A stretch of 64,000 nt of DNA from Aspidiotus rigidus (taxonomy: Eukaryota; Arthropoda; Insecta; Hemiptera; Diaspididae): positions 6,724,501-6,788,500 of the forward strand of contig JAVHKY010000012.1 of the NCBI GenBank assembly GCA_035079385.1, written 5' to 3'. A program made the translations under genes and the position numbers. Shown here piece by piece: positions 33,691 through 44,930 of the stretch; the first letter of the stretch is position 1; each line of letters starts with the position of its first letter. The notes under the pieces were generated by a model. That model was given only the letters and a program-made list of their open reading frames with translations. It was not told the origin of the DNA and did not search any database.

Positions 33691-35218
33691 TCATTACATC
33701 TTCGGATGCGAATATAAGTGTTTTTAAATGCGTTGACTGGTATTGCGTTTCGCACACGGGCTCGAAAGTCCGATGACATTACCATACCTGAAATGAAAAT
33801 AGAGAGCGGATAGCGAAAAAGTGGGCGGGGTTCGCCTACAGATACCAAATCAGTAACCCGCCTAAGTTGATTTCCCGATTCCATTGCATCCGTACGTCCT
33901 TGTCCAGCTTTCTGCGCTTTTTGCTGAAGGAGGAAGTCTCGCTCTGACGACGTGGACCTACAGGAGACCGAATCACTGGGGTACTGGGGTGGGTCGCTGA
34001 TAATCGGTTATCTCGGCGATTGATAACCCAGAAAGGGTCTCACGTAATCCTTCATCAATACCAGGCGCTGGAGGTCTGCACGTCCGTTGGGAAATCTTGC
34101 TACGCAAAAAAGGGCGCATAAACTGCGTTGTCATTGAACGAGTATGACATGGTGGTACAAGGTTGGGATACCCATAGGTTGACATCAGAAGGTTGCTACG
34201 CGGTTGGGACAATAACCGGTAGAAAACCAGCCGTTCTTCCGACTGATATGCTTTTCGCACGCGTCTGCTTATCAGAAGGCACGACCGGTTCTGAAAAGCC
34301 GCATATACAACTGTTCCAACATCAATATTGATGAATATCAGCTTTTTTGGCCTTCTGTTTCTATGGCCATAGGTATGATCTGAGATTCCCATTTGCAGCT
34401 TCTATGGTGATCTGTGCTACTCGATTTCAATTCCCCCTCGAAACTTCCTCATGTAAATCGTAGGGATAAATTGGGAGTTTGAATCGAGTATAAATTAATT
34501 TTGAAAGGAGTCAATACTGACTTCTTTCGGCTTTGGTTTCAATTTCGAGGGAATATTCTTCTTCGGCTCTGTGTCTAATTTTCTTTTTGTTTTCCTGTCA
34601 CTTATCGATACAAAAACATATTTGTGAGAAATCGTTCTATAATCAGATGGAAACAAAAACGGAGAAATTATTTTTGTCGCAAACTTGTCCACTTGTTCGG
34701 GACAGTAAAGGGCAAAACGTTAGGCTTATATCCCGGGTAAAAAACCTGAAGAAAAACTAGTTCTTACTTTTTGCGACGGACCAGCCATTGATGTGCTGCT
34801 GGTAACAGGAGCGAGCGCGGGAGGAGCCATACATTCAGCTTTCCTCTTCTCTACTCTCTCCAGCAAAATCTATCTCTTCAACAGCGAAGCCTGACATCCC
34901 TTGTTCAACTAAACTTAGCCACGCTTTCCATATAACGCAGCCATGATGTCACGAACTACCCACCCTATAACCTAATTGAATGAACTTCAACTTTTAGTGT
35001 CCTAACATAATGTATATCGATACATTTTTTGTACATACTAGAACTCTGATCTACCTCCCTGGAGATCTTCAGCTTGGCCTGTGCTTTTGTGGCTAGCTTG
35101 ATCTATATTTTAGTATATTACACTAAGTTATTAATTTGGCGTAAAACTCGGAAACAAGTCCCCAAAGTAAATCAAGTTCATGCACGCCCTATGACGTCTC
35201 TGAATATCGGAATTTTAG
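33691..35218. other. Intergenic; one 139-aa frame without recognised domain
   Basis: The frame at 34392-33973 (minus) and an overlapping plus frame at 34128-34331 lie in a GC-richer patch; neither shows a domain. Nothing else is supported. Confidence 0.35.
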
Positions 35219-35251
35219 ATGAATATTACAAATTCCTGCCACATAGGATAT
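35219..35251. repeat. 30-bp segment repeated inside the hAT coding region
   Basis: The block ATGAATATTACAAATTCCTG and the ten bases after it recur at 37754-37783, where they encode part of the hAT transposase (minus strand, VAGICNIH). Here the block sits immediately outside the hAT terminus. The hAT therefore either inserted into a related hAT sequence or was rearranged. Confidence 0.8.
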
Positions 35252-35587
35252 CAGTGGCGGATTTACTGATCGCGCGCCCTCAGGCGCTTCGTGAATTTGC
35301 GCCCCCATAAAATTTTTTCCATAATTAATACCGAACAAGTGTAAATTGTACTCAATATTCTTCAGGAGTAATTATTTGTATGAATAAACAAAAGCCATAT
35401 ACAAATAATCGGAAAAAAATAGTAATATCAAATATCATTATGATTTGTAATTAATATTTCACATAATTTTCTTCTGAGCAAATTCCTCAATTATAATATC
35501 AAAATTGATGCTTTTTAACAATTCTGCCTCAATGTTCAGAACAGCAAGCGCATTTAAGCGATCTTCACTCATCTTTGCCCGCAGATA

Positions 35588-36609
35588 TTGACATGTTCCA
35601 TGTCTTTTCTCTCGCCGGACCCCGATTTTGAAACTCCCGGGTACACCCCGCGTAATAATAATAAATAATTAATTAATTAATAATTAGATAATTAAATAAT
35701 TAAATAATTGAATGAATAAATAAATAATTGAATAATTAATATAATTAAATAATTAAATAATTAATATAATTAAATAATTGAATAATTTAATGAATGAATG
35801 AATGAATGAATAAATAAATAAATAATTAAATAATTAATATAATTATATAATTAAATAAATAAATGATTAAATAATGAATATAATTAATAATTAGAAAATC
35901 TCTACCCCGTGGGTGATTCAGAAATTCGCGAGTACACCCCGCGTAATAATAATAAATAATTAAATAATGAAATAATTAAATAATTAAATAATTAAATAAT
36001 TGAATAAATAATTAAATAATTAATTACCGTGCGTCCGTGCACATCTCTACCCCGCGGGTGATTCAGAAATTCGCGAGTACACCCCGAGTAATAATAATAA
36101 ATAATTAATTAATTAATAATCAAATAATTAAATAATTAAATAAATAAATAAATAATTAATATATTATATTAATAATTAGAAAATTTTCCAAGTCCCTCTT
36201 CCTATCATATATGGCTGGATAGTCGAAATTTTTCCGAGTTCCCTAGACTTGAATTGTCTCATACCATTCCAACACAACAGCGAGACAGGGGGCGAACGAG
36301 CGGAGCGAGTTCGCGCTACCTCATATTTCTCATAGAAGACTTGAATTTTCTCATACCATTCCAATACAACAGCGAGATCGCTCGTTCGTCCCACGAAAGT
36401 TGATACCACAAAATATAGAACACCCACAATTACCTCAAAATATTTCTCATACAAGACTTATACGACGCCAAGATAGGTAAAGGGGTAAACGAATAATATC
36501 TCACGAACACTTGACCTAGTAGAAGCCTAGACTGAAATATTTCAAGATGAGTGATAAAATATAAAAGACATGGAACATGATTTTCATTTATTTGGCTATG
36601 CCAAGAAAT
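35588..36609 (+). mobile_element. HINE-like element, copy 3, in the hAT C-terminal exon
   Basis: The left end is TTGACATGTTCCATGTCTTTT-like directly after hAT sequence. Inside are two units of CTCTACCCCGTGGGTGATTC with AT-rich (TAAATAAT)n between them, then the conserved right half. AAAAGACATGGAACATG (36563-36579) is the inverted subterminal motif, and TTGGCTATGCCAA (36592-36604) is a perfect 5-bp-stem hairpin. The hAT protein is split between KRIKKN and YLRAKM, which in related transposases are adjacent, so both ends are fixed to within a few bases. No target duplication is visible, as expected for a rolling-circle element. Confidence 0.75.
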
Positions 36610-37753
36610 TTTTTTTTATTCTTTTCAAAAAAGAAAATGAACGCTCAGCTGAGCAATTGGTGCAGGCCGTACATTGGAAAATGGTTAAAGCTATGCCTAC
36701 ATTTGGAAATGTCTCATTTACCATTCTTGTTTCTTTTTGAAACACAGAAATCGCATTATCATTCATATTTTGCACATACGATTTGAAATGGGAGACATTC
36801 TGCCTGAAATGTTTCTTTTTCGATATCATCACTATAGAAATCCTGAAGAACTTTCGCGCTTTCAAGTATACCTTCGGTCCCAGTTGACAAAATATTAATG
36901 AGAAAATCGAATTTTTCATAGATTGATTTATATGCAGAACGTCGTTTTTGTAGCTCAATTAACAGTTTATCGAGTATGGAAAAATGAACTTGAATTTTCA
37001 ATTTTTGTCGACCGCTCAAATGAATTTCATTTTCTCGACTCTCATCTGCTCGCAGCTTTCGTGTACGTCTCCGTTTTGTATCACTCCGATACTTTTCAGG
37101 CTCTTCAGGTTTCAATTCTAACGAACAAACTTATCAAACAATGTAGCTGATCTTAAATCTGTTACAAAGTCAATCAAAGAATTGTACAGTGTAATCACAA
37201 CTTGTACATCGGTTGACACAGGTTGTAGATTTTTACTGGTCTTCTGAAACCTATCCAGAATTTTGGTCCATATGACAGCCACAAAGAGTACTTCGAATTG
37301 GATTAAATTTTCTCGTAAACCTTGAGCTTTAATTCTATTTTTTGGTTTTTCTGACTCATTTTCCTCTATCTTTATCAATGTTTCCATAAATTCCTTGTAC
37401 CCGTGGGTAAAAGCACTACATGCGTCATATTTACTTGACCATCTAGTACCGGTAGCCCTTTTAGCTACGTTTTGCTCCGATTTCAGAATCGATGTTAGCA
37501 TATTCCATCGATTAGTAGAGGCTGCAAAAAAAGTATACAAGTCTTGCAAGTAGAAAAAAAAGGTAGTGGCTTCAAAAATATTGTCAACCGCCGATTTTCC
37601 TGCGAGCTCTAGCGAATGTGCCGCACATGGTACATAAAGTGCAAGAGAATTCAAATTCAGAATTCTCTGTTTTAATCCAGAATATTTGCCTGACATATTA
37701 GCCGCATTGTCGTAAGACTGGCCTCGTAAATCCGCCAAATTTAAATCGTAGGT

Positions 37754-37783
37754 ATGAATATTACAAATTCCTGCCACATAGGA
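37754..37783. repeat. Second copy of the 30-bp segment (within hAT ORF)
   Basis: Identical to 35219-35248; after it the two diverge by a 4-bp indel (GGATAT against GGAAGGATAT). It forms a direct repeat bracketing the 2.5-kb hAT remnant. Confidence 0.8.
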
Positions 37784-37801
37784 AGGATATCCTTCCTTCA
37801 A

Positions 37802-39106
37802 CCCCTCTTTCAGCCGTCATTAGATATTCTCATGTCAAAAATGATTGATGAAAAGCTATATTCCACACTATGAATTGTTTCAAAATGAGGAATGTCTCCG
37901 AGTTTGGAGAGCCTACTTTGTTAATCTGAGGACGGCGAAAAAGTGTGCGTATGGCATCCCACCGGCATGTTTAGAAGTTCAATAATCATTTACACTACTT
38001 CGTGAGCTTTTCTCTCTGGTCCTTTGAGTTTGGAATTATCAGCTTCGAACGAACTATTTAAGAATATCCTCGGAATTACAGTAACTGAAGTGCTCTCGAA
38101 TTATTTTCCTCTGTTGATGAGGAACAGATTAGCCTCATTTTGCTCAAATCACTATCACCTGCATTTGTGTTCATGAGTTAGTAGAAAGTCGTTTTTACGA
38201 CCCGAACACGCTACATACTAAATGAAAACTATACCCACTAACACAATTGTGTACCTCGACGGCTTAGTCGTAAAATTCAAACTTTTGAATTAGCATTTCA
38301 TCTGTTACCGCCTTATGATTTCTTCGTTTACGAACCCTTTTTCCTTCCTCAGCGCAATAGAGCGCACGAACTTGGAAGGTAGTTATATACTCGTCATTTA
38401 CTGCCTCTACGAATTTCGCAAAAGTTGAACGGAAATATTTTCGAAATTCGTGGAAGGACGATTGGAGATAAATAGGGAAGGATAGGAATCTAATTCTATA
38501 GTGCTGATTGGGTCGATCGTTGCGTACGCCCTCAAAAGCGCCGCGTTGAAAGGTATTTCAAAAGAAGAAAGAATATTATAAAAACGGGAACTAAGAATCC
38601 GTCTGTTGAAATTTTTTTACGCTGTCCCCCTAGGTAATAGTCTATTTTGTTGGCGAAGGCGAAAAAAAGCTCTTACAGAAGACTTATTGGTGTAGGCTGT
38701 GTTGTAATAGCTACGAAAGTATACATTTTCTTCTAGTGGTTGTAACTCGTCGAATCGACAGGTTCATACGTACCTGCCAGTACTTTACTATTGTGTCGGA
38801 ATTACCTCGACGTGATATTACAGGTCTACGCGAAAGAGAGAGAGAGAGAAAAAAAAAAGCACGCGCCCTTTAGCTATATCTCAATTTTCAACACCGTCGT
38901 CGCGCTTTTTTGACCAGAAATTGTTTTGGGACTTGGGTCGAACGTTCGAGGAATGGAAATAAAATTTCTTTTGTGATACATTTAGGTTTATATTGTATCA
39001 TAGTAACTTATATATCCGGTTGCGATTCCTATATTATACCGTTTATGAAATTTATGTCGCGAATGTACGATATCGACCGAATATTGAAAAGCTCGGTTGT
39101 CTCGGA
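37802..39106. other. Intergenic, no gene seen
   Basis: No supported gene. GAGAGAG/A-rich tract at about 38838-38860. The DUF4371 portion expected upstream of the hAT fragment was not recognised. Confidence 0.45.
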
Positions 39107-39370
39107 TTATTTATAGTAGGTACTCAAATATCCATTATTTCCGCACGACGGAAATACTTTCTCGTTTCGATTTTCGCGCGAGAATACATTAATGTACGAG
39201 AGCTTGATTGACTTGAAGACGTTGGTCAAATCTCCGAAGTAAATAAACGTATTCTAACGATGCCTGGATTTCTAATAGACGCGAAATAACAAGCACGGGT
39301 ACGATCGAATTTCAAGGGATGTGAAGAATGTGACAGATAGAGTCATGATGGTAATTTTACGAATCATGTT
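39107..39370. repeat. Dispersed repeat X, copy 1
   Basis: About 260 bp similar to 46903-47155. Shared stretches include GGTACTCAAATATCCATTAT, TTGGTCAAAT and GTATTCTAACG, with many substitutions elsewhere. Same orientation in both places. No coding frame is conserved between the copies. Origin unknown; it could be a decayed element or a segmental duplication. Confidence 0.7.
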
Positions 39371-40005
39371 TTTATTTCTTAACGTGTTTTTTATTGTTAC
39401 GTTGCTAAAACGACGGGTGCAGCAGTCGATAAAAAACGTGTAGTTATAGTGAAGATATTCACTTCGTATCTCCTTTGAAGAAGCAATAGTGTATTTTTGC
39501 TTAGTGGGACCAAACAAATTTTTGAAACCTTGAGCATTTCAGGAGATACTTTGCTCTAAAAATATTTTACGAGTACTCTTTAAGCACGTGCAATAGCGGC
39601 TGTCTCATTCTTTTTGCGGCTTCGCTACTCGTGGCATCACAACAGGCTGTCTAAAAACAGGACTACTCAAGTCCTTCGAATTCCAAATTAAATGGATCTC
39701 TCGCTTTCAATTTGACTATTGAGAGGTCCTCAATCGTTGAAAGAGGAGATGCGTTGTTTTACCATTTCAGTTTGAAGAGCGAAGCTATATATTTTCATAA
39801 CTAGTGTCGCCATTTTTGTACAAATAAACAAAAATCCTTCCATCAGGAGCATTATAATTAGAGTCCGGAAGTTCGTGCAGCATAAAATCGCCATTTGTGC
39901 AATAAAAAGTGGAAAAAATGCAGCAAAAACGTGCAAGAAAAATTGAAAACGTGCAATCACAAAAATGAAAAATTAAGACTTATTTTAAAATATAAGCATT
40001 GAAAT
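39371..40005. other. Intergenic, next to a hAT remnant
   Basis: No supported gene. 39900-39965 and 40640-40700 both carry repeated CGTGCAA motifs in the same orientation, flanking the hAT fragment at 40006-40353. They might mark its ends, but they are not inverted as hAT termini should be. Confidence 0.35.
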
Positions 40006-40353
40006 TTAAATGACCGTTTGTTTTCCACTAGTATCGATGTAATTTGGTCGTCTATGGGATAGAATTAGCTTGAATTGGGAGAACAAGCGCTCCACCTCGA
40101 CCGAACTCAGCGGAGCGTATCGAAGACAGCTCAAAACCTCTGGGCTCAATGTCGGCTGGTATTTTACCGTGGTCAATTTTGAGCAGCAGTTGCAGACCCT
40201 CATTTTTTTCTTCAAAAACGGAATGAAACTTTTCTCGAAGAATATCCGTATTACCGCCTTCTCTCTCTCACAGCTTCCAATTTTTCTTGTACAACTTTTA
40301 GTAAATGAAGCTGCTCGGCCAAGGGCAGATCCCGACCCTCGACGTGCTTTCAC
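40006..40353 (-). pseudogene. hAT C-terminal dimerisation domain fragment (second family)
   Basis: A 115-residue frame whose last third reads CLRYAPLSSVEVERLFSQFK followed by LILSHRRPNY, the C-terminal dimerisation motif of hAT transposases and their domesticated relatives. It differs clearly from the ZMYM1-like element at 35.2-37.8 kb (SSVEVERLFS against CSAERSFS), so it is a separate family. The catalytic domain is not visible upstream (40360-40600 has only an unassigned frame). It ends near 40006. Confidence 0.7.
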
Positions 40354-40762
40354 GATTAATCAGACTCCATACATTCTTACAACTCTCCCTAGTACTTCAC
40401 GCTCGTTTGAAAAAATTAGACAGTGACTAATACAGATGGGTTGAATGAGGCCGCTCTGGTAAAGACAAGTTTCGACCTTCACACAGGTATTTGTAGAAGT
40501 CATTCTTCGGACATGCAGATTTTCATTCGTCAAGTAACTTGTTCTTGAAATCACTTCACTTTCTTTTGTTCTTTGTTTCTCAGGTTCAGTAAGCAATATT
40601 TTTCAAAAAATTGAAGAAAATGACGGAATTTTCAAAAAAAAAAGGCAAAACGTGCAAAAACGTGCAATAACGTCGAAAAATGCAAAAACGTGCAACATAA
40701 GATTTTGGGAGAGGGTCTCTATGCGTGAGATCGATCCACATTTCTCATCAGATTGACTTTAA

Positions 40763-40871
40763 CACTATCTCAGCAGACGCCTTTCGCTAAGCCTGCAATT
40801 ATTGTGAATCGTCTCAGACCTTTTAGAGAGCAACGAAAATTTTTCATATGTCGGTATGTGTGTTTCCTGCG
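40763..40871. repeat. Dispersed repeat Y, partial copy 1
   Basis: About 110 bp nearly identical to 52375-52477. Core: ACTATCTCAGCAGACGCCTT through ATTGTGAATCGTCTC and on to TGTGTTTCCTGCG. Non-coding. Confidence 0.85.
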
Positions 40872-41277
40872 TGCTTGTATAATCAGCATTGTCTTTCATC
40901 ACTAAGTAACTTGTAACCCTATGATATAATAAAATAAATTAAATATGATTTAAGAATGACAAAACTTGACATCCAAAGTGCGCACCATGAACGTGAGTAT
41001 AAAATCATGTCGATTTTCCCAGGTTGGGATACCGTCGACTGTGCGAATATTCGGAGGTTGACAGTTCTTTCTTAGAATCCTATTCCACTGCTGGTCCGTG
41101 CTCCTTATAAACTTGCTGATGCTAGACGTAATTGTAAATAAACAAGGAGTTCACGTACTTACTCGTAAATACATTGCAATGTGTGCGTCTTGGATACTAT
41201 TTGTCGTAACCCTTGAACGCAACTGCCATTACCGTTGGCAATTTGGTCGCGACCAAAAATAAGTTCACATTCACGGC

Positions 41278-42060
41278 CTATAAAATCTTTCTAAACGACT
41301 CAATACGGTCATCTAGAATATTCGTTTTCACTTCTTTTAAGGCTCTTTCGTACCATATTATGGATATGTCTCGACCAGTATCTTTTTGAGAACGGATTTT
41401 GTGTTCATCCTCATCGGCTGGTGTGTACCAAATACTGTAGTATAATCTTCGTGAAGAAACGATCATCTAAGGCAGTCACATCACCAAGCATGAAGCTGAA
41501 AAAGCCCATCACTTTCAGAGCAAGTTCTGTTGATTTCTCCCCGTTCAAAATATGCAGCGCCGGTGCATCGAAATGTCGATAGTCAACAGTACCGATCGTT
41601 TAACGGAAGGTGAGGTTATTTGTGGTAGAACATCCTTTACACGACTCAAGATTTCATGAAAAAATCTGGTCAAGGCTGATGCAAATTGATTGTTTGTTGC
41701 GCTAGGTTGAGGTGGTTGGGATAATTTTTTAAGAAATGCTGTACGAGTTACCTTGAAAGCGTATGTCGCACTTACCTTTTTTTTTTTCTTCAATGCTTGC
41801 AAAGATGATACAATCACCCCGCATCTATTACGGCCAATTCTATCTACTATCTTATAGGGTTTTGCTTCGTAACTGCCTGCACAGAATCTTGAGACGAAGG
41901 GGAGGCTTCTGACTTTGAAAGTCATTTTTGGAATTGAATCATCTGTCGACGTCTCTTTAGATTTCTTCACTTGAGATTAAAATTCGGTAATATGCAAGGA
42001 AAGGCTACCAAGATATTCATTCGTTTAAACAATAAGTTCTTCATTTTCGTTGACAAAAGC
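41278..42060 (-). pseudogene. Unidentified decayed coding region
   Basis: Consecutive minus-strand open segments: about 42060-41990 (acidic, ELHELEEDNSAFVNENEEL), 41970-41545 (141 residues, containing SRVKDVLPQITSPSVKRS near the end) and 41466-41278 (62 residues, ISIIWYERALKEVKTNILDD). Stops and a frame change lie between. Composition looks protein-like, but no domain is recognised. It could be a transposon accessory protein or a host gene relic. Confidence 0.3.
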
Positions 42061-43098
42061 AGAATTATCTTCTTCAAGCTCATGTAACTCTGAAGTTTTT
42101 TCAGTCTTTAATACGAATTATTCGTCCTATTGTAGAGATCAACGCAGTGTGACCAATCTAGCCCTCTTGGGGCGAGTCTGGCCCTTTTGATTTTGGTTTT
42201 GCCCCGACGTTCAAAAAAATTTAACATTGTGTTAAATGGGTGTCAGCCCTTTCCAATTTTTGAAGAAATACATTGCGTAAATGAAATTTAGCCCCGATTC
42301 TGATAGAATTTGGCTCCCAACTGAGTTTCACAATTGGTCACACTGGATCAACGCACTCTCTTTCATTCAAAGTATTGTAATCGATCGAAAGCTTCTCGCG
42401 AAGACTTTTTTTGTTTGGTCCTAAGAACATCTTAATTGATGCGGACATTTCGCAAATAATGACACGATAATATCGAATAAGTGAAATATTTTTTTTATGA
42501 CGTTACTTTTACGGGAAAACACTTAAATGGCAACTTGAAAATAATGTCAATTTGTATAGAGAAAGGTTTATTACTCTCGTTTGAAAGAGACTCGTAAATT
42601 ATGTCGTTTATTTTTACAAACACGTTAGAGGGATAAGGTTGCACATATTTCTCATGCCTACTCGTATGTAATAAAGAGATGAGAGAACCTATTACCATCA
42701 AAGTTGCTAGGTGAAATGTTGAAAAAGTACCACTTGCATTTACAAAAAAGTGCCGGTTTGAGAAATTGCCACACATTTAAAGGTATCCCGGAGCGGCGAA
42801 ACGGCTCTTAGACGTCCTTGGATGTTGCTTAGTCACAGAACAAAAACAAATCATATGCCGGTATTGCTCCCCAAAAAAACATGTTTTCAGAGAACAAAAC
42901 ATAATTATATTTTTTTTTTTCTAAAAAACATATTTGCGCTTATTGGCTTCAAGTTTAATGGTCTAAAAGTCTTAGACAAGTTTTAAGCTTAAGCCCTAGA
43001 ATTGAATTGCTCATCACCCTGCTGAAGCCTGTTGGCGGTTTTAACAGAGAATGTATGTAGAACTTAATTAAGGTCACAATACATTTTTGCGGTAAGAT
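42061..43098. other. Intergenic, no gene seen
   Basis: Frames at 42776-42495 and 43158-42955 have no recognisable motif. T-run at about 42909-42920. Confidence 0.4.
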
Positions 43099-43814
43099 TT
43101 TGACATGTTCCATGTCTTTTCTCTCGCCAGACCCCGATTTTGAAACTCGCGAGTACACCCCCCCCCCCCCCCCCCTTCAAGAGAAATTTCTACCCCGTGG
43201 GTGATTCAAAAATTCGCGAGTACACCCCGCGTAATAATAATAATTAATAATAAATGAATAATTAAATAATTAAATAAATAATTAATTAAATAAATAAATA
43301 AATAATTAAATAATTAAATAATTGAATGAATAAATAATTATTAAATAATTAAATAAATAAATAAATAATTAAATAATTAAATAAGTAAATAAATAAATAT
43401 TTAAATAAATAAATAATTAATATAATTAATAATTAGAAACTCTCTACCCCGTGGGTGATTCAGAAATTCGCGAGTACACCCGCGTAATAATAATAAATAA
43501 TTAATTAATTAATTAATTAATTAATTAAAAATTAAATAATTAAATAAATAAATGATTGAATAATTAGTATAATTAATAATTAGAAAATCTCTACCCCGTG
43601 GGTGATTCAGAAATTCGCGAGTACACCCGTGTAATAATAATAAATAATTAATTAATTAATTAATTAATTAATTAAAAATTGAATAATTAAATAATTAAAT
43701 AATTAAATAACTAAATGATTAAATAATTAACATAATTAATAATTAGAAAATCTCTACCCCGTGGGTGATTCAGAAATTCGCGAGTACACCCCGCGTAATA
43801 ATAATAATTAATAA

Positions 43815-43847
<33 letters not shown>

Positions 43848-43898
43848 AATTAATTAATTAATTAAATAAATAAATAATTAAATAATTATTTAATTGAA

Positions 43899-43935
<37 letters not shown>

Positions 43936-44930
43936 CAATAATTAAATAAATAAATAATTAAATAATTAAATAAATAAATAAATAGATAAATAAATAAATA
44001 TTTAAATAATGAATATAATTAAATAAATAAAAAATTAAATAATTAAATAAATAAATAAATAAATGAATAAATAAATGAATAAATAAATAATTAATATAAT
44101 TAATAATTAGAAAATCTCTACCCCTTGGATGATTCAGAAATTCGCGAGTACACCCCGCGTAATAATAATAAATAATTAATTAATCAATTAATAATTAAAT
44201 GATTAAATAAATGAATAATTAAATAATTAATATAATTAAATAATCAAATAAATAAATAAATAATTGAATAATTGAATAAATAAATAATTAAATAATTAAT
44301 ATAATTGATAATTAGAAAACTTTCTAAGTCCCTCTTCCTATCATATATGGCTGGATAATCGAAATTTTTCCAAGTCCCCTAGACTTGAATTGTCTCATAC
44401 CATTCCAATACAACAGCGAGACAGGGGGCGAACGAGCGGAGCGAGTTCGCGCTACCTCATATTTCTCATAGAAGACTTATACGACGCCAAGATAGGTAAA
44501 GTTTTTTAAGTCCCTCTTCCTATCATATATGGCTGGATAGTCGAAATTTTTGTAAGTCCCCTAGACTTGAATTGTCTCATACCATTCCAATACAACCGCG
44601 AGACAGGGGGCGAACGAGCGGAGCGAGTTCGCGCTACCTCATATTTCTCAAAAAAGACTTGAATTTTCTCATACCATTCCAATACAACAGCGAGATCGCT
44701 CGTTCGCCCCACCGAAAGTTGATACCTCAAAATATAGAACACCCACAATTGCCTCAAAATATTTCTCATACAAGACTTATACGTCGCCAAGATAGGTAAA
44801 GGGGTAAACGAATAATATCTCACGAACACTTGACCTAGTAGAAGCCTAGACTGAAATATTTCATGATGACTGATAAAATATAAAAGACATGGAACATGAT
44901 TTTCATTTATTTGCCTATGCCAGAAAATTT
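43099..44930 (+). mobile_element. HINE-like element, copy 4 (expanded)
   Basis: Starts TGACATGTTCCATGTCTTTT (43101-43120) and ends with TAAAAGACATGGAACATG (44881-44898) plus the hairpin region TTGCCTATGCCAG (44911-44923). Nearly twice the length of copy 3, because the unit CTACCCCGTGGGTGATTCAG with an AT-rich spacer occurs five times (near 43191, 43442, 43590, 43754 and 44118) and because the right-hand block TCATATATGGCTGGATA is itself duplicated (44337 and 44522). The C-run at 43157-43173 corresponds to the one in copy 2. Confidence 0.75.
43235..44110. repeat. AT-only microsatellite expansion in HINE copy 4
   Basis: Almost pure A/T made of TAAATAAT, AATTAATT and TAAATAAA variants, interrupted only by the roughly 50-bp GC-containing family unit (GAAATTCGCGAGTACACC). 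A matching, shorter block lies in copy 3 (35655-36175). Confidence 0.9.

Larger units (their letters stand above)
35252..37801 (-). mobile_element. hAT transposon remnant (ZMYM1-like transposase)
   Basis: The left end begins CAGTGGCGGATTTACTG, a typical hAT terminus of this group. The minus-strand transposase is read from 37801 towards 35459. The 227-residue part (37801-37118) has LRGQSYDNAANMSGKYSGL (catalytic Asp region), VPCAAHSLELAG, and RATGTRWSSKYDA. The middle part (37115-36759) is helical. NCSAERSFSFLKRIKKN (about 36650-36611) begins the C-terminal dimerisation motif. After HINE copy 3 it resumes as YLRAKMSEDRLNALAVL and ends at the stop at 35459. The DUF4371 N-terminal part and the right terminus were not found. 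Small frameshifts separate the parts. Confidence 0.85.

Noticed and set aside
33973..34392. 139-residue minus-strand frame and overlapping plus-strand frame
   Set aside because: No recognisable motif in either frame; both exist because the patch is GC-richer and low in stop codons.
39900..40700. CGTGCAA clusters as hAT terminal inverted repeats
   Set aside because: Both clusters are in the same orientation, not inverted, so they do not fit transposon termini.
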